A stretch of DNA of 64,000 nt from Salinarimonas sp. (GCF_040111675.1 NZ_CP157794.1:2315501-2379500); one strand, 5' to 3'; shown: positions 46,107 through 56,009, counted from the first letter of the stretch. Notes: generated by a model from the letters alone, not told the origin. Made by a program: numbers and translations.

Positions 46107-46916
46107 TCACCCCGCGTCGCGCCGGGCGATCCAGTCGAAATCCGGGTGGTTGGCGAAGCGCCAGGCCCGTCGCGGTCCGGCCATGACGTTGAGGTAGTAC
46201 ATCTCGATCCCGTAGGGCGCGGCGCAGGGGTGGTGGCCCCTGGGCACCAGCACCACGTCGCCGTCGGCGACCGCCATGGTCTCGTCGAGCGACCCGTCCT
46301 CGGTGAACACCCGCTGCAGGCCGAAGCCGGTGGCCGGGTTCAGGCGGTGGTAGTAGGTCTCCTCCAGGTAGGTCATGCGCGGGTAGTCGTCCTCGTCGTG
46401 CCGGTGCGGCGGGTAGGACGACCAGTGCCCCTGCGGCGTGAACACCTCCGTGACGAGCAGCGAATCGGCGACGTCGCGCTCCTCCATGGCGATCGGGTGG
46501 ATGCGCCGCGTGTTCGTCCCCCGCCCGCGGGTGACGGCCTCGACCGCCTCCGGCCGGATCACCGTCACCGGGCGCGCGCCGTTGCCCGGCGCGGTGCAGA
46601 CCGCGAGGGTCAGCGGCGTCGTCGCCCGCGCCCGCCACGAGGACCCCGCCGCGACGTAGACGGAATACGGCCGCTCGCCGGAGAACACGTCCATCCGGCC
46701 GCCCAGCTCGCCGAGCGCCGCGCCGCCGGCCTCGATCTCCGCCTTGCCCTCGACGAGGACGAGCATCGCCTCGCGCCCGCCCGTCTCCTCGGCCGCCGTC
46801 TCGCCGGGGTTCAGCCGGTAGAGCGCGAACCCCACATAGGTCCAGCCCGCGCTCTCCGGCGTGATGGCGTGGACGCGCCCGTGCGTGCCCACGGGCCTGC
46901 GCAGCAGATCGGCCAT
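46107..46916 (-). CDS. iolB: 5-deoxy-glucuronate isomerase
   Basis: A 269-aa cupin-fold isomerase of myo-inositol catabolism, converting 5-deoxy-glucuronate to 2-deoxy-5-keto-gluconate. Seen: YVGFALYRLNPGETAAEETG near residue 27, GRGTNTRRIHPI near residue 130, and the metal-site cupin block SSYPPHRHDEDDYPRMTYLE near residue 165, then VLVPRGHHPCAAPYG. Start ATG 46916 shares one base with the iolE stop. Order in the operon is iolC-iolD-iolE-iolB. Confidence 0.96.
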   Translation of the reverse strand: MADLLRRPVGTHGRVHAITPESAGWTYVGFALYRLNPGETAAEETGGREAMLVLVEGKAEIEAGGAALGELGGRMDVFSGERPYSVYVAAGSSWRARATTPLTLAVCTAPGNGARPVTVIRPEAVEAVTRGRGTNTRRIHPIAMEERDVADSLLVTEVFTPQGHWSSYPPHRHDEDDYPRMTYLEETYYHRLNPATGFGLQRVFTEDGSLDETMAVADGDVVLVPRGHHPCAAPYGIEMYYLNVMAGPRRAWRFANHPDFDWIARRDAG

Positions 46917-47821
46917 CACAGAGCCTCCGCGTCGAGCCCGGCCTCGCGCGCGATCCGGCGCAGCGCCTCGAGGCCCATCGACTGGTACACCTTCGGATCG
47001 CGGACCGCCGGATCCTGCTCCGCCTCGATCACGAGCCAGCCGTCGTAGCCCCGCTCGGCCGCGATCCTCAGCACGCTCGGGAAGTCGACCCCGCCCTCCG
47101 GGTCCCCGGGCACGGTGAAGACGCCGCGCCGCACGCCCTCGAGGAAGCTCAATCCCTCCGCCTCGACCTCGCGCGCGATCGCGGGGCGGACGTTCTTCGC
47201 GTGGATGTGGCGCACGCGGTCCATGTGCTTCTGGGCCAGCGCGGTCGGGTCCGCGCCGGCGAAGAAGGCGTGGCCGGTGTCGAGGAGGAGCTTCGTCGCA
47301 GGGCCGGTCTCGGCCATCAGCCGGTCGATCTCCGCCTCGCTCTGCACCACCGTGCCCATGTGGTGGTGGTAGACGAGGTCGATCCCTCGCGTGGCGCAAT
47401 GCGCCGCGAGCGCCTCGACGCCGTCGGCGAAGCCGGGCCAGTCGGCCTCGGCGAGAACGGGCCGCCCGGCGAGCGGCTTTCCGTCGTCGCCGTGGATCGC
47501 GTTCGAGGTCTCGCAGACGATGCACACGCGCGAGCCCATCGCCTCCAGCAGGTCGAGCACCGGGTCGAGCGCCGCCTTCTCCGCCGCGACGCCGCGGGAG
47601 AGCAGGTTCAGCGAGTGCCAGCCCGAGACGTAGACGAGCCCGTAGGGCCCGAGCGTCGCCTTCAGCGCGGAGGGCTGCTGGGGAAACTTGTGCCCCTTCT
47701 CGATGCCGTCGAAGCCGATGGCGGCGGCGTCCGCGAGGCACTGCTCGAGGGTGATGTGCGCGCCGAGCCTCCGGTCGTCGTCGTTCGACCAGGCGATGGG
47801 ATTGGTGCCGTAGCGGATCAT
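46916..47821 (-). CDS. iolE: myo-Inosose-2 dehydratase
   Basis: A 301-aa TIM-barrel enzyme (AP-endonuclease-2 fold) that dehydrates 2-keto-myo-inositol to trihydroxycyclohexane-dione. [20 protein letters not shown] at the N-terminus is the IolE signature; [12 protein letters not shown] near residue 37, [11 protein letters not shown] near residue 150 and [15 protein letters not shown] near residue 175 carry likely metal ligands. GAGGACG precedes the ATG. It starts 24 bases after iolD. Confidence 0.96.
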   Translation of the reverse strand: MIRYGTNPIAWSNDDDRRLGAHITLEQCLADAAAIGFDGIEKGHKFPQQPSALKATLGPYGLVYVSGWHSLNLLSRGVAAEKAALDPVLDLLEAMGSRVCIVCETSNAIHGDDGKPLAGRPVLAEADWPGFADGVEALAAHCATRGIDLVYHHHMGTVVQSEAEIDRLMAETGPATKLLLDTGHAFFAGADPTALAQKHMDRVRHIHAKNVRPAIAREVEAEGLSFLEGVRRGVFTVPGDPEGGVDFPSVLRIAAERGYDGWLVIEAEQDPAVRDPKVYQSMGLEALRRIAREAGLDAEAL

Positions 47822-47845
47822 GGGCGTTCGTCCTCGGGAGCGTCC

Positions 47846-49672
47846 TCAGGGGCGGCGGCGGGCGGCGGCCTGCTCGTAGGCCGCGCGCGCGGCGCGGACC
47901 TCCTCGCGGGTCGAGACTTCCGGCACGGCGACGTCCCACCAGGCGCCGCCGGCCTGCGTCGTGATCGTCGGGTCGGTGTCGATGACGATGCCACAGGTCG
48001 CGTCCGACGCCCGCGCCCGGGCGAGCGCCGCCTCCAGCTCCGCGACCGAGGACACCTTCTCCGTGCGCGCCCCCATCGCCGCCATGTGCGCAGCGAAGTC
48101 GATATGTGCCGGCGTCTCGTGGACGGCGTCGTCCAGGAGGTTGTTGAAGCTCTCGCCCCCGGTCGCGCGCTGGAGCCGGTTTATGCAGCCGAAGCCGCGA
48201 TTGTCGAGCACGACGACGATGAGCTTCCGCCCGAGCATCACGGCGGTGGCGAGCTCGGAATTCATCATCATGTACGAGCCGTCGCCCACCATGACGACGA
48301 CCTCGCGCTCGGGCAGCGCCATCTTCACCCCGAGGCCCCCGGCGATCTCGTAGCCCATGGTCGAGTAGCCGTATTCCACGTGGTACCCGTTCGGCCGCGC
48401 CGCCCGCCAGAGCTTGTGCAATTCGCCCGGAAGCCCGCCCGCGGCGCAGACGACGACCGTGTCGGCGTTCGAGGCCCGCTGCACGGCGCCGATCACCTGC
48501 GCGTCGGAGGGCAGCGCGTTGCCCGACGTCGGCAGCGCGCTCGCCGCGTCGACGGCGGCGTCCCATTCCGCCTTCAGGGCGGCGAAATCGCCCTCGGCCC
48601 GCCAGCCGGCCAGCGCCGCGTCGAGATCGGCGAGGCCGGCCTTGGCGTCCGCGACGAGGGGCAGCGCCCCGTGCTTGCCGGCGTCGAAGGCGGCGACGTT
48701 GAGGCCGACGATCCGAAGATCGGGGTTGCCGAAGAGCGCCCACGAGCCCGTCGTGAAGTCCTGCAGCCGCGTGCCCACCGCCAGCACGACGTCCGCCTCG
48801 GCGGCCACCGCGTTCGCCGCGCTCGATCCGGTGACGCCGATCGAGCCGAGAGCGAGCGGATGGTCGTCGGGGACAGCCGACTTGCCCGCCTGCGTCTCGG
48901 CGACGGGCAGGTTGTGCGCCTCGCAGAAGGCGGCGAGGTCGCCCGTCGCGTCCGCATAGAGCGCCCCGCCGCCGGCGATCACCAGCGGCCGCTTCGCCCG
49001 GGTCAGCGCGGCGACGGCGGCGGCGAGCTCGTCCGTGTCCGGTCGCGGCCGGCGCGGGCGCCACAGCCGCGCTGCGAAGAAGTCCTCCGGCCAGTCCCAG
49101 GCCATGGTCTGGACGTCCTGGCAGAAGGCGAGCGTGACAGGGCCGCACTCCGCCGGGTCGGTCAGCACGCTCATCGCCCGGGGGAGGGCGGACAGCAGCT
49201 GCTCGGGGCGGGTGATGCGGTCGAAATAGCGCGAGACCGCCCGGAAGCAGTCGTTGGCGCTGATCGTGCCGTCCCCGAAATCCTCCACCTGCTGGAGCAC
49301 CGGGTCCGGCAGCCGGCTCGCGAAGACGTCGCCCGGCACGAGCAGGACAGGCAGCCGGTTCACGTGCGCCAGCGCCGCGGCGGTGACCATGTTGGTCGCG
49401 CCGGGCCCGATGGAGGACGTCACCGCCATGGCGCGGCGGCGGTTCGAGGCCTTGGCGTAGGCGATCGCCGCGTGGGCCATGGACTGCTCGTTGTGGCCGC
49501 GGAAGGTGGGCAGCCGCTCGCGGATCCCGTGCAGCGCCTCGCCGAGCCCCGCCACGTTGCCGTGGCCGAAGATCGCCCACACGCCGCCGAGGAAGGGCAC
49601 GCCCGGCGCGGTCTCCTGCGCCGCGAGCCAGCGCACCATGGCCTGGGCCGCCGTCAGCCGGATCGTCCTCAT
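47846..49672 (-). CDS. iolD: 3D-(3,5/4)-trihydroxycyclohexane-1,2-dione hydrolase
   Basis: A 608-aa ThDP enzyme that opens the inositol-derived ring to 5-deoxy-glucuronate. The N-terminal domain has AIFGHGNVAGLGEAL near residue 34 and the glutamate site GHNEQSMAHAAIAYAKA. The ThDP motif is VMVGDGSYMMMNSELATAV near residue 475, followed by VVLDNRGFGCINRLQ. Start ATG 49672 shares bases with the iolC stop (TGATG). Length and motifs are fully those of IolD. Confidence 0.96.
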   Translation of the reverse strand: MRTIRLTAAQAMVRWLAAQETAPGVPFLGGVWAIFGHGNVAGLGEALHGIRERLPTFRGHNEQSMAHAAIAYAKASNRRRAMAVTSSIGPGATNMVTAAALAHVNRLPVLLVPGDVFASRLPDPVLQQVEDFGDGTISANDCFRAVSRYFDRITRPEQLLSALPRAMSVLTDPAECGPVTLAFCQDVQTMAWDWPEDFFAARLWRPRRPRPDTDELAAAVAALTRAKRPLVIAGGGALYADATGDLAAFCEAHNLPVAETQAGKSAVPDDHPLALGSIGVTGSSAANAVAAEADVVLAVGTRLQDFTTGSWALFGNPDLRIVGLNVAAFDAGKHGALPLVADAKAGLADLDAALAGWRAEGDFAALKAEWDAAVDAASALPTSGNALPSDAQVIGAVQRASNADTVVVCAAGGLPGELHKLWRAARPNGYHVEYGYSTMGYEIAGGLGVKMALPEREVVVMVGDGSYMMMNSELATAVMLGRKLIVVVLDNRGFGCINRLQRATGGESFNNLLDDAVHETPAHIDFAAHMAAMGARTEKVSSVAELEAALARARASDATCGIVIDTDPTITTQAGGAWWDVAVPEVSTREEVRAARAAYEQAAARRRP

Positions 49673-51582
49673 CGCATCCCCTCCCCAACGCCCCGCCGGG
49701 CCTCGTCCCAGATCGCGCACAGGCGTGCGAAGCGCGCCTGCATGTCGGCAACGGCCGCCGCGTCGTCGATCTCCTCCGCGAGCCAGCCTCGGGCGGCGTC
49801 GGCGAAGATGGTCCGCCCCACCGCGAAGCCCTTCACCCGTTCGTGCCGCGCAGCGAGGCCGAAGCTCTCGCGCAGGCCCTCCTCGCCCTCGCCGAGGCCG
49901 AGCACCACGATACCCCGGCACCAGGGATCGCGTTCCTCGATCACGGCGCAGGCGCGCGCCCACGCCGCCGCCGACCGCAGCGGCTCGAGCTTCCACCAGT
50001 CGGGCTTCACGCCGAGATCGTAGAAGCGTTCCATCGCCCGGGCGGTGGTGTCGTCGTCGAGCGGCCCGGCCTTCGAGGCGACGATCTCGAGCAGGAGCTC
50101 GAGCCCGTTCGCCCGCGCCGCCTCGGCGAGGCGCAGCACCACCTCCTCCTGGCGGGCCTTCAGGTCCGGCGCGTCGTCGGGATGGTAGAAGCACAGCACC
50201 TTGACCACGTGCTCGAGCGGCCATTCCGCGAGCGCGCTGCCGGTGTCGCGGCCGATCTCGAGCTCCAGCGGGCGCGAGCCGGGCTTCTCCACCGGCCGGC
50301 CGATCCACAGCCCCGCCCCGGCGGCCGCCATCAGGGCGTCGCCGCCGAGCCGCGGGTCGCAGAGGATGCCGTAGCCCGCCCGCCCGTCCGCGACGCGCCG
50401 CGTCGCCTCGAGGCACAGCGCCTTGAAGCGCCCGATCCGCTCCGCCCCGGCGCCCGCCGCCGCCGCGATCTCCTCGATCTGCGCCCGATGGTCGAAGGCG
50501 AAGACGCGAAGCGCCGGCCAGTCCCCGCGCCGGGTCGTCGCCCAATGGATGTGGGCGAGCTCCGGGTCGTGGCGCAGCGCCGGCGTGACGACCCCGCGCC
50601 GCAGGAAGAAGTCGAGCTCCTCCCAGGTCGGATAGGAGGGCGCGCAGCCGTGGCGCGAGACGGCGAAGGCGCCGCAGGCGTTGGCGTAGGCGAGCGTGCG
50701 CTCCCAGGCCTCGCCGTCGAGCCAGCCCTTCAGCAGCCCCGCCATGAAGCCGTCGCCGGCGCCGAGCACGTTGTAGACCTCGATCGGGAAGCCCGGCCCG
50801 GTGAGGCCCTCCTCGAGATCGTCCGGGATCGCGCCGGGAAAGGCGACGGCGCCCATCGGCCCGCGCTTGAGCACCAGCGTCGCGCCCGAGACCGCGCGCA
50901 CGGCGCGCAGAGCCGCGCGCATGTCGCGGCTGCCGCCGGCGATGGCGAACTCCTCCTCGGTGCCGACGATGAGATCGAAGAGATGCAGCGTCTCCTGCAG
51001 CTTGGCGGTGACGGTTCCCGAGGCGATGTAGCGTTCTTCCCCTGCGTCATGCCCGGCCAGCCCCCACAGGTTCGGCCGATAGTCGATGTCGAGCGCCGTG
51101 CGCAGGCCCGTCTCGCGGGCGAGGCGCAGGGCCTTCAGCACCGCCGCTTCCGTGCGCGGATGCGAGAGATGCGTGCCGGTGGCGACCACGCAGCGCGCAT
51201 CCGCGACGAAGGCCGCGTCGACGTCGCCCTCGCACAAGGCCATGTCGGCGCAGTTCTCGCGGTAGAAGATCAGCGGGAACCGCGTTCTGTCGCGGATGCC
51301 GAGGATCACGAGCGCGGTCAGCCGTTCGGGATCGGTGATCACCCCGCGGGTGTCGACCCCCTCGCGGGCGAGCTCCTCGCGCAGGAAGCGGCCCATCGCC
51401 TCGTCGCCGACACGGGTGAGCACGGCGGAGCGCAGCCCCAGCCGCGCCGCGCCCACCGCGATGTTGGCGGGCGAGCCGCCGACATACTTGCGGAAGGAGG
51501 CCATGTCCTCCAGTCGCCCGCCGACCTGCGCGCCGTAGAGGTCGATCGAGGAACGGCCGATCGTGATCACGTCGAGCGTCAT
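49669..51582 (-). CDS. iolC: 5-dehydro-2-deoxygluconokinase fused to a DUF2090 domain
   Basis: A 637-aa two-domain protein. Residues 1 to about 320 are a PfkB sugar kinase (VGGSPANIAVGAARLG near residue 33 and the catalytic NVLGAGDGFMAGLLKGWL near residue 270) that phosphorylates 2-deoxy-5-keto-gluconate. The rest is a DUF2090 domain (FAFDHRAQIEEIA near residue 365, VKVLCFYHPDD), an aldolase-like fold seen in many IolC proteins and possibly supplying the next, IolJ-like, cleavage (inference). First catabolic gene after the ABC transporter genes; 25 bases from the ATPase stop. Confidence 0.94.
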   Translation of the reverse strand: MTLDVITIGRSSIDLYGAQVGGRLEDMASFRKYVGGSPANIAVGAARLGLRSAVLTRVGDEAMGRFLREELAREGVDTRGVITDPERLTALVILGIRDRTRFPLIFYRENCADMALCEGDVDAAFVADARCVVATGTHLSHPRTEAAVLKALRLARETGLRTALDIDYRPNLWGLAGHDAGEERYIASGTVTAKLQETLHLFDLIVGTEEEFAIAGGSRDMRAALRAVRAVSGATLVLKRGPMGAVAFPGAIPDDLEEGLTGPGFPIEVYNVLGAGDGFMAGLLKGWLDGEAWERTLAYANACGAFAVSRHGCAPSYPTWEELDFFLRRGVVTPALRHDPELAHIHWATTRRGDWPALRVFAFDHRAQIEEIAAAAGAGAERIGRFKALCLEATRRVADGRAGYGILCDPRLGGDALMAAAGAGLWIGRPVEKPGSRPLELEIGRDTGSALAEWPLEHVVKVLCFYHPDDAPDLKARQEEVVLRLAEAARANGLELLLEIVASKAGPLDDDTTARAMERFYDLGVKPDWWKLEPLRSAAAWARACAVIEERDPWCRGIVVLGLGEGEEGLRESFGLAARHERVKGFAVGRTIFADAARGWLAEEIDDAAAVADMQARFARLCAIWDEARRGVGEGMR

Positions 51583-51607
51583 GACGCGTGGTCTCTCATG
51601 TCCCGGG

Positions 51608-52387
51608 TCACGCCTCCGCCACCGCTTCCTCGAGCGAGGCGAGCTCCTGGCCGCCGGCCATCATGTCCTGCAGGCTCTCGTAGTCGATCTCGCCCTTGTT
51701 CGCCGTGCCGAGCGTCTGACCGCGGTTGAGCACGGTGAAGCGGTCGCCCACCGCGAGCGCGTGGCGGACGTTGTGGGTGATGAAGACGACGCCGATGCCC
51801 TGCTTGCGGACCCGCGCGATGGTGGCGAGCACGTTGGCCGTCTGGCGCACGCCCAGCGCCGAGGTCGGCTCGTCGAGGATGAGCACCTTCGCGCCGAAAT
51901 GGACCGCGCGGGCGATCGCCACCGTCTGCCGCTCGCCGCCCGAGAGCGTCCCCACCGCCTGGTCCGGGCCGCGCAGCGCGATCCCCATCTTGCGCATCTC
52001 CTCCTGCGTCACCCGGTTGGCGTGGGCGAAGTCGATGAACCTGAACGGCCCGAAGCGCTTGACCGGCTCGCGGCCCATCCAGAAATTCCGCGTCACCGAC
52101 ATCAGCGGGATCATGGCGAGATCCTGGTAGACCGTCGCGATCCCGTGCCGCATCGCCTCGCGCGGGCTCTCGAGCCGGGTGTGTCGGCCCTCGACGAGGA
52201 TCTCGCCCCGGGTCGGCTGGTGCACGCCCGACATCGTCTTGATGAAGGTCGACTTGCCCGCGCCGTTGTCGCCCAGCAGGCAATGCACCTCGCCGGGAAA
52301 GACCGAGAAGGAGACGCCGTTGAGTGCGATCACCGGCCCGAAATGCTTCTCGATGTCGCGCAGCTCGATGAGCGGGGTCGTCGTCAT
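51608..52387 (-). CDS. Sugar (probably inositol) ABC transporter ATP-binding protein
   Basis: A 259-aa single-domain ATPase of the ribose/inositol importer type. Walker [10 protein letters not shown] near residue 39, signature [14 protein letters not shown] near residue 147, Walker [14 protein letters not shown] and switch region [10 protein letters not shown]. Many sugar importers use a double-length ATPase; this short form is common with rhizobial inositol loci. ATG 52387 shares one base with the permease stop. iolC follows directly. Confidence 0.93.
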   Translation of the reverse strand: MTTTPLIELRDIEKHFGPVIALNGVSFSVFPGEVHCLLGDNGAGKSTFIKTMSGVHQPTRGEILVEGRHTRLESPREAMRHGIATVYQDLAMIPLMSVTRNFWMGREPVKRFGPFRFIDFAHANRVTQEEMRKMGIALRGPDQAVGTLSGGERQTVAIARAVHFGAKVLILDEPTSALGVRQTANVLATIARVRKQGIGVVFITHNVRHALAVGDRFTVLNRGQTLGTANKGEIDYESLQDMMAGGQELASLEEAVAEA

Positions 52388-53484
52388 CAGCGCTCTCCCG
52401 TGATCAGGCGGCGCGTATAGGTGTTCATGATCACCGCGAGCAGCAGCAGCACGCCGAGGAACACCCGGAACAGCGAGCTCTCGACGCCGGTGAAGAACAG
52501 CCCCTGCTGCACCACGCCGAAGATCAACGCGCCGAGCGCCGCCCCGATCACCGTGCCGAAGCCGCCCGTCAGCAGCGCCCCGCCGATGACGACGCAGATG
52601 ATCGCCTCGAATTCCTTCAAGAGCCCGCGATCCGCCGCCGCCGAGCCGAACTCCATCACCTGGCAGGTGGCGAAGACCGTGGCGCAGAAGGCGGTGAAGA
52701 CGAACATCGCGATCTTCACCCGGTTCACCGGAACGCCGGTGTAGCGCGCCGCCTGCGCGTCGCCGCCCGACGCGAAGATCCAGTTGCCGAAGGGCGTGCG
52801 GGTGAGCAGCACGTGCGCGAAGACGACGAGGCCGAGCGCCCAGACGATCAGCATCGGGATGCCGTCGACGATAGGCTCGCCTGTGCGCGTGCCGCGGGTA
52901 TAGGTCGCGATCACCCCCATGTCGGCGAGCCAGACGAAAAGGCCGCCGAGAATCTTGCCGCCGAAGAGCGGCGCCAGCCAGTCGCCCTGCGCCGCCTCGC
53001 GTACGCCGCCGACGATCGTCTGGCGCGTGGTCGCGATCGACAGGAAGATGGTGAGCCCCCGCAGGATGAACAGCGAGGCCAGCGTCACGATGAAGGACGG
53101 CAGCCCCGTCTTGATCACGATCCAGCCGTTGATCGCGCCGATCAGCATGGCGAGCAGGAAGGCCGCGAGAATCGCCATCCAGACGGGGAAGCCCCAGGCC
53201 ACGCCGACGATGGCGATCACCATGCCCGAGAAGCCGATCATCGAGCCGACCGAGAGGTCGAACTCGCCGGCGATCATCAGGAGGCAGGCCCCCACCGCGA
53301 TGATGGCGAACTGGGCCGCGACGACGCCCCAGTTCATCACGCCCTCGGGCGAGAACATGCCCGTGTCGCGCGCGACCAGGAAGAAGAAGACGAAGACCAG
53401 GAACGTGCCGCAGATCGCGCCGAGCTCGGGCCTCAGCATGGCCTTGCGCCAGGGCGACATCGGCTTGAGGCGCTCGTCGTGCAT
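52387..53484 (-). CDS. Sugar (probably inositol) ABC transporter permease
   Basis: A 365-aa BPD_transp_2 permease with about 10 hydrophobic segments. [19 protein letters not shown] near residue 70 is the ribose-family signature; [21 protein letters not shown] follows in two blocks, and [20 protein letters not shown] near residue 238 is the coupling loop. It sits between the binding-protein gene (91 bases upstream) and the ATPase gene. Confidence 0.93.
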   Translation of the reverse strand: MHDERLKPMSPWRKAMLRPELGAICGTFLVFVFFFLVARDTGMFSPEGVMNWGVVAAQFAIIAVGACLLMIAGEFDLSVGSMIGFSGMVIAIVGVAWGFPVWMAILAAFLLAMLIGAINGWIVIKTGLPSFIVTLASLFILRGLTIFLSIATTRQTIVGGVREAAQGDWLAPLFGGKILGGLFVWLADMGVIATYTRGTRTGEPIVDGIPMLIVWALGLVVFAHVLLTRTPFGNWIFASGGDAQAARYTGVPVNRVKIAMFVFTAFCATVFATCQVMEFGSAAADRGLLKEFEAIICVVIGGALLTGGFGTVIGAALGALIFGVVQQGLFFTGVESSLFRVFLGVLLLLAVIMNTYTRRLITGER

Positions 53485-53575
53485 GGCGCCGCCCTCCGAG
53501 GGAGCCGAGAAGGAAACCGGTCCCGGGGCGCGGCGCGCGCGCCCCGGGTCGTGTGCGCGGGGCCGGGCCCGCGCC

Positions 53576-54517
53576 TCAGCGATACTCGCCGGCCAGCGCC
53601 TCGACCTGCTCGATGTTCTGCGCCGTGATGAAGCCCGGGCCCGAGTTGATGTGGCCGGAGGGCAGGACGCCGTAGCGCGCGTAGTTCGTCAGGATGACCA
53701 CCGGCAGGTAGCCCTGCAGGAACGGCTGCTGGTCGATGGCGAAGGCGATCACGCCGTCCTTGATCGCTCCGGCGATCTCGCCGGAGAGGTCGAACGTGCC
53801 GAAATACGTCTCGCCCGCGAGACCCGCGTCCTGCAGCGCCGCGATCGTCGGATGCGCAGAGGTCGGGCCGAGCGTGAGCACGGCGTCGGTGTCGGGGTTC
53901 GCGTTGAGATAGGCCGCCACGCGGTTGCGGATCTCGCCCGGATCCTGGCCGGCGTCGATCATCTGGTCGCCGAGCTCGGTCCCGATCGCCTCGGCGAAGC
54001 CCTGGCAGCGCTCCACGGAGGCCGGGTTGGTGATGTAGTGGTTCACGCAAAGGAACGAGGTCACGCCCTCGCCGGCGGCGCGCTTGCCCGCCTGGAAGCC
54101 CGCCTCGTATTCGGGCTGCCCGACATGCATCAGCGCGCCGAGCGCCTCGGACTGCTCCTGCGTGCCGGAATTGATGGTGATGACCGGGATGCCGCGGTCG
54201 ACCGCGTCGGTGATCGGGCCCTTCAGCACGTCGAAATCGGCGATCGTGACGATGATGCCGTCGGGGGCGGACGCCGAGGCCTGCTGGACGATGCGGGCCA
54301 TGTCGGCGAGGTCGCCGGTGGTCGGGTTGCGGTACTCGACCGTGGCGTCCATCTGGTCGCCGGCGATGCCGATCGCGTTGCGGATCGTGTTCCACCAGCT
54401 GTCCGAATCCGGCGCGTGGCTGATCAGGACGAAGCGCTCGCCCTCGGCCTGGGCCGGGGCGGCGAAGGCGGCGGCCGCCGCGACGGCGAGCGCGAGCGCC
54501 GAGATGGCATGCTTCAT
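53576..54517 (-). CDS. Sugar-binding protein of the inositol-locus ABC transporter
   Basis: A 313-aa periplasmic binding protein (Peripla_BP_4). The signal peptide ends PAQAE; the mature start FVLISHAPDSDSWWNTIRNA is typical of the RbsB/IbpA group, followed by SAPDGIIVTIADFDVL and PVITINSGTQEQSEALGAL. AGGGAGG lies close before ATG 54517. First gene of the leftward transporter-iolCDEB operon, with three GGAA-N6-TTCC-like sites and a 193-bp repeat upstream. Inositol is the inferred ligand. Confidence 0.9.
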   Translation of the reverse strand: MKHAISALALAVAAAAAFAAPAQAEGERFVLISHAPDSDSWWNTIRNAIGIAGDQMDATVEYRNPTTGDLADMARIVQQASASAPDGIIVTIADFDVLKGPITDAVDRGIPVITINSGTQEQSEALGALMHVGQPEYEAGFQAGKRAAGEGVTSFLCVNHYITNPASVERCQGFAEAIGTELGDQMIDAGQDPGEIRNRVAAYLNANPDTDAVLTLGPTSAHPTIAALQDAGLAGETYFGTFDLSGEIAGAIKDGVIAFAIDQQPFLQGYLPVVILTNYARYGVLPSGHINSGPGFITAQNIEQVEALAGEYR

Positions 54518-54619
54518 GGTTCTTCCTCCCTTGGGTCACGGCTGCCCGTGATCCGCCGGGCGTCGTCTGGCGCGACGTCTCCGGGCCGCCGTGCGGCGCC
54601 CTGTCATCAGTGTCGGAAT

Positions 54620-54633
54620 GGAGCGTACATTCC
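54620..54633. promoter_or_regulatory. GGAG-N6-TTCC, candidate RpiR (IolR) operator
   Basis: GGAGCGTACATTCC matches GGAA-N6-TTCC with one mismatch. It also lies within GGAATG...CATTCC, a wider inverted repeat. About 105 bases upstream of the binding-protein start. Confidence 0.45.
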
Positions 54634-54669
54634 ATCTGGCGGCACGGCAAGTTCATTTCTGCTAGGATT

Positions 54670-54683
54670 GGAACGAAAATTCC
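54670..54683. promoter_or_regulatory. GGAA-N6-TTCC, candidate RpiR (IolR) operator
   Basis: GGAACGAAAATTCC. GGAA-N6-TTCC is the site reported for IolR, an RpiR protein, in Sinorhizobium meliloti (recollection). The same 14 bases recur exactly at 55951-55964. Confidence 0.65.
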
Positions 54684-54815
54684 GCCGGATGCGCGCGCGA
54701 CGCCGCCGTCTCTGGGGAGGTGGGCCGGGCGCAGCCCGGACCGGAGGGGCCGACGGCGTCTGCGGCTCGTTCTCTTCTCTCGCGGAGAGTGCTCGGTCGG
54801 GGCGCCGAAGCCTTT

Positions 54816-55008
54816 CCTTCCCTGTAGGGGAAGGTGGCGCCGCGCGCAGCGCGGTGACGGATGGGGCGCGCGGAACGCGCGTTCGGCGACGCCGAAATCG
54901 ACGGACGAGACGGACGCCGCCGGGGGCTTCCGCTTCGTGGAACGCGTCGCTTCGCGCCGCGCCCCATCCGTCTCGGCTCCGCCGAGCCACCTTCCCCTAC
55001 AGGGAAGG
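54816..55008. repeat. 193-bp palindromic element, copy A (REPIN/MITE-like)
   Basis: Both ends are the hairpin CCTTCCCTGTAGGGGAAGG or its complement, and the inner arms also pair (GACGGATGGGGCGCG near the left, CGCGCCCCATCCGTC near the right). A second copy of the same 193-bp length lies at 57116-57308 in reverse orientation. No coding content is credible. Two inverted hairpins bounding a short spacer is the layout of a REPIN. Confidence 0.85.
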
Positions 55009-55074
55009 AAAGCGGTATGCCCAGTCCTCGTGGAGACCGGAGAGCGGCGCGCGCCATCGGCCGAACGCCCGCCT

Positions 55075-55890
55075 TCACCCGCCCTCCAGCGCCGCCCCCG
55101 TCGCCACGGCCAGCGTCGCGGCGAGGCAGAACGTCGCCGCGAGCGAGCGGAAGGCGCCGAAATCGAGCTCGTCCACCCCCAGCAGCACGTCTGAATGGGG
55201 CGCCAGCGGCGAGAACTGGCTGTCGGTGATGGCGATCACCGAGAGCCCGCGCGCCTTGGCGTGCTGGGCGAGCGCCACGGTCTCGGGCGTGTAGGGCGCG
55301 AACGAGATGGCGAGCAGCGCGTCATCGGGGGCCAGCATGCCGGCGTGGTCGAGCCGGCCGGACATGTCGTGCAGCATGGTGGGCCGCCCCACCTTCTCGA
55401 AGGAATAGGCGAGATAGGCCGCCACCGAGAACGCCCGGCGCAGGCCCACCACGTGGACGATCCGCGCCCCCGCGAGCCGGCGCACCGCCTCCTGCAGGCG
55501 CTCCGGCTCGAGGCTCAGCGCCATGCGCGAGATCGAGCCGCGGGACACCTCCGCGAATTCGGCGAGCACGCTTTCGGGGCTGCCGGCGCCCGCCGTCTTC
55601 AGCCGCGTCAGCCGCGTCGAGTAGTCCGGCCAGGCGTTCGAGAGCCGGGCGCGGAAGACGCGCTGCATCTCGGAATATCCCGAATAGCCGACGAGCTTCG
55701 AGAAGCGGATCATCGCGGAGGGCGGCACCTCCGCCGCGGCCGCGGCCTCCGCCACCGTGTCGAAGGCGATCCGGTCGGGCTCCCGCAGGACGTAGGCCGC
55801 GCATTGGCGCAGGCGCTTGGGCAGGCCGTCGTGCATGGCCGAGAGGCGCTGACGGAGATCCTCGAAATCGGCGGGGGGGCTCGGCTGCAT
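55075..55890 (-). CDS. RpiR-family transcriptional regulator (inositol-linked, IolR-like)
   Basis: A 271-aa regulator. HTH_6 domain in the first 90 residues (AAAEVPPSAMIRFSKLVGYS near residue 48) and SIS domain from about residue 130 (IVHVVGLRRAFSVAAYLAYS). It lies between the leftward transporter-iol operon and the rightward iolG gene, with the sequence GGAACGAAAATTCC on both sides. That makes it the best candidate for the inositol repressor. The start ATG 55890 has GAGCGAC only, a weak ribosome site. Confidence 0.9.
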   Translation of the reverse strand: MQPSPPADFEDLRQRLSAMHDGLPKRLRQCAAYVLREPDRIAFDTVAEAAAAAEVPPSAMIRFSKLVGYSGYSEMQRVFRARLSNAWPDYSTRLTRLKTAGAGSPESVLAEFAEVSRGSISRMALSLEPERLQEAVRRLAGARIVHVVGLRRAFSVAAYLAYSFEKVGRPTMLHDMSGRLDHAGMLAPDDALLAISFAPYTPETVALAQHAKARGLSVIAITDSQFSPLAPHSDVLLGVDELDFGAFRSLAATFCLAATLAVATGAALEGG

Positions 55891-55950
55891 GGCGGTGGGT
55901 CGCTCCTGCCGAGACCTTGACAGCGCCCGCGTCGGCGCGCAAGCATCCGT

Positions 55951-55964
55951 GGAACGAAAATTCC
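55951..55964. promoter_or_regulatory. GGAA-N6-TTCC, candidate RpiR (IolR) operator
   Basis: GGAACGAAAATTCC, identical to 54670-54683, in the 119-base divergent region between the RpiR gene and iolG. Position allows repression of both. Confidence 0.65.
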
Positions 55965-56009
55965 ATTTCGTGGCCGGGCTCGGCTGACGGAGGGGCAGGG
56001 AGAAACCGC

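Larger units (their letters stand above)
54518..55074. other. Control region of the transporter-iol operon, with a repeat element
   Basis: A 557-base gap with no supported gene. It holds two RpiR-type operator candidates near the operon start (54620-54633 and 54670-54683) and a 193-bp palindromic element (54816-55008) nearer the RpiR gene. ORFs drawn inside the element recur in its second copy only because the DNA is duplicated. Confidence 0.7.

Noticed and set aside
52919..55294. A 791-codon ORF through the inositol transporter region
   Set aside because: Antisense to the permease and binding-protein genes and runs through the 193-bp repeat; no protein features.
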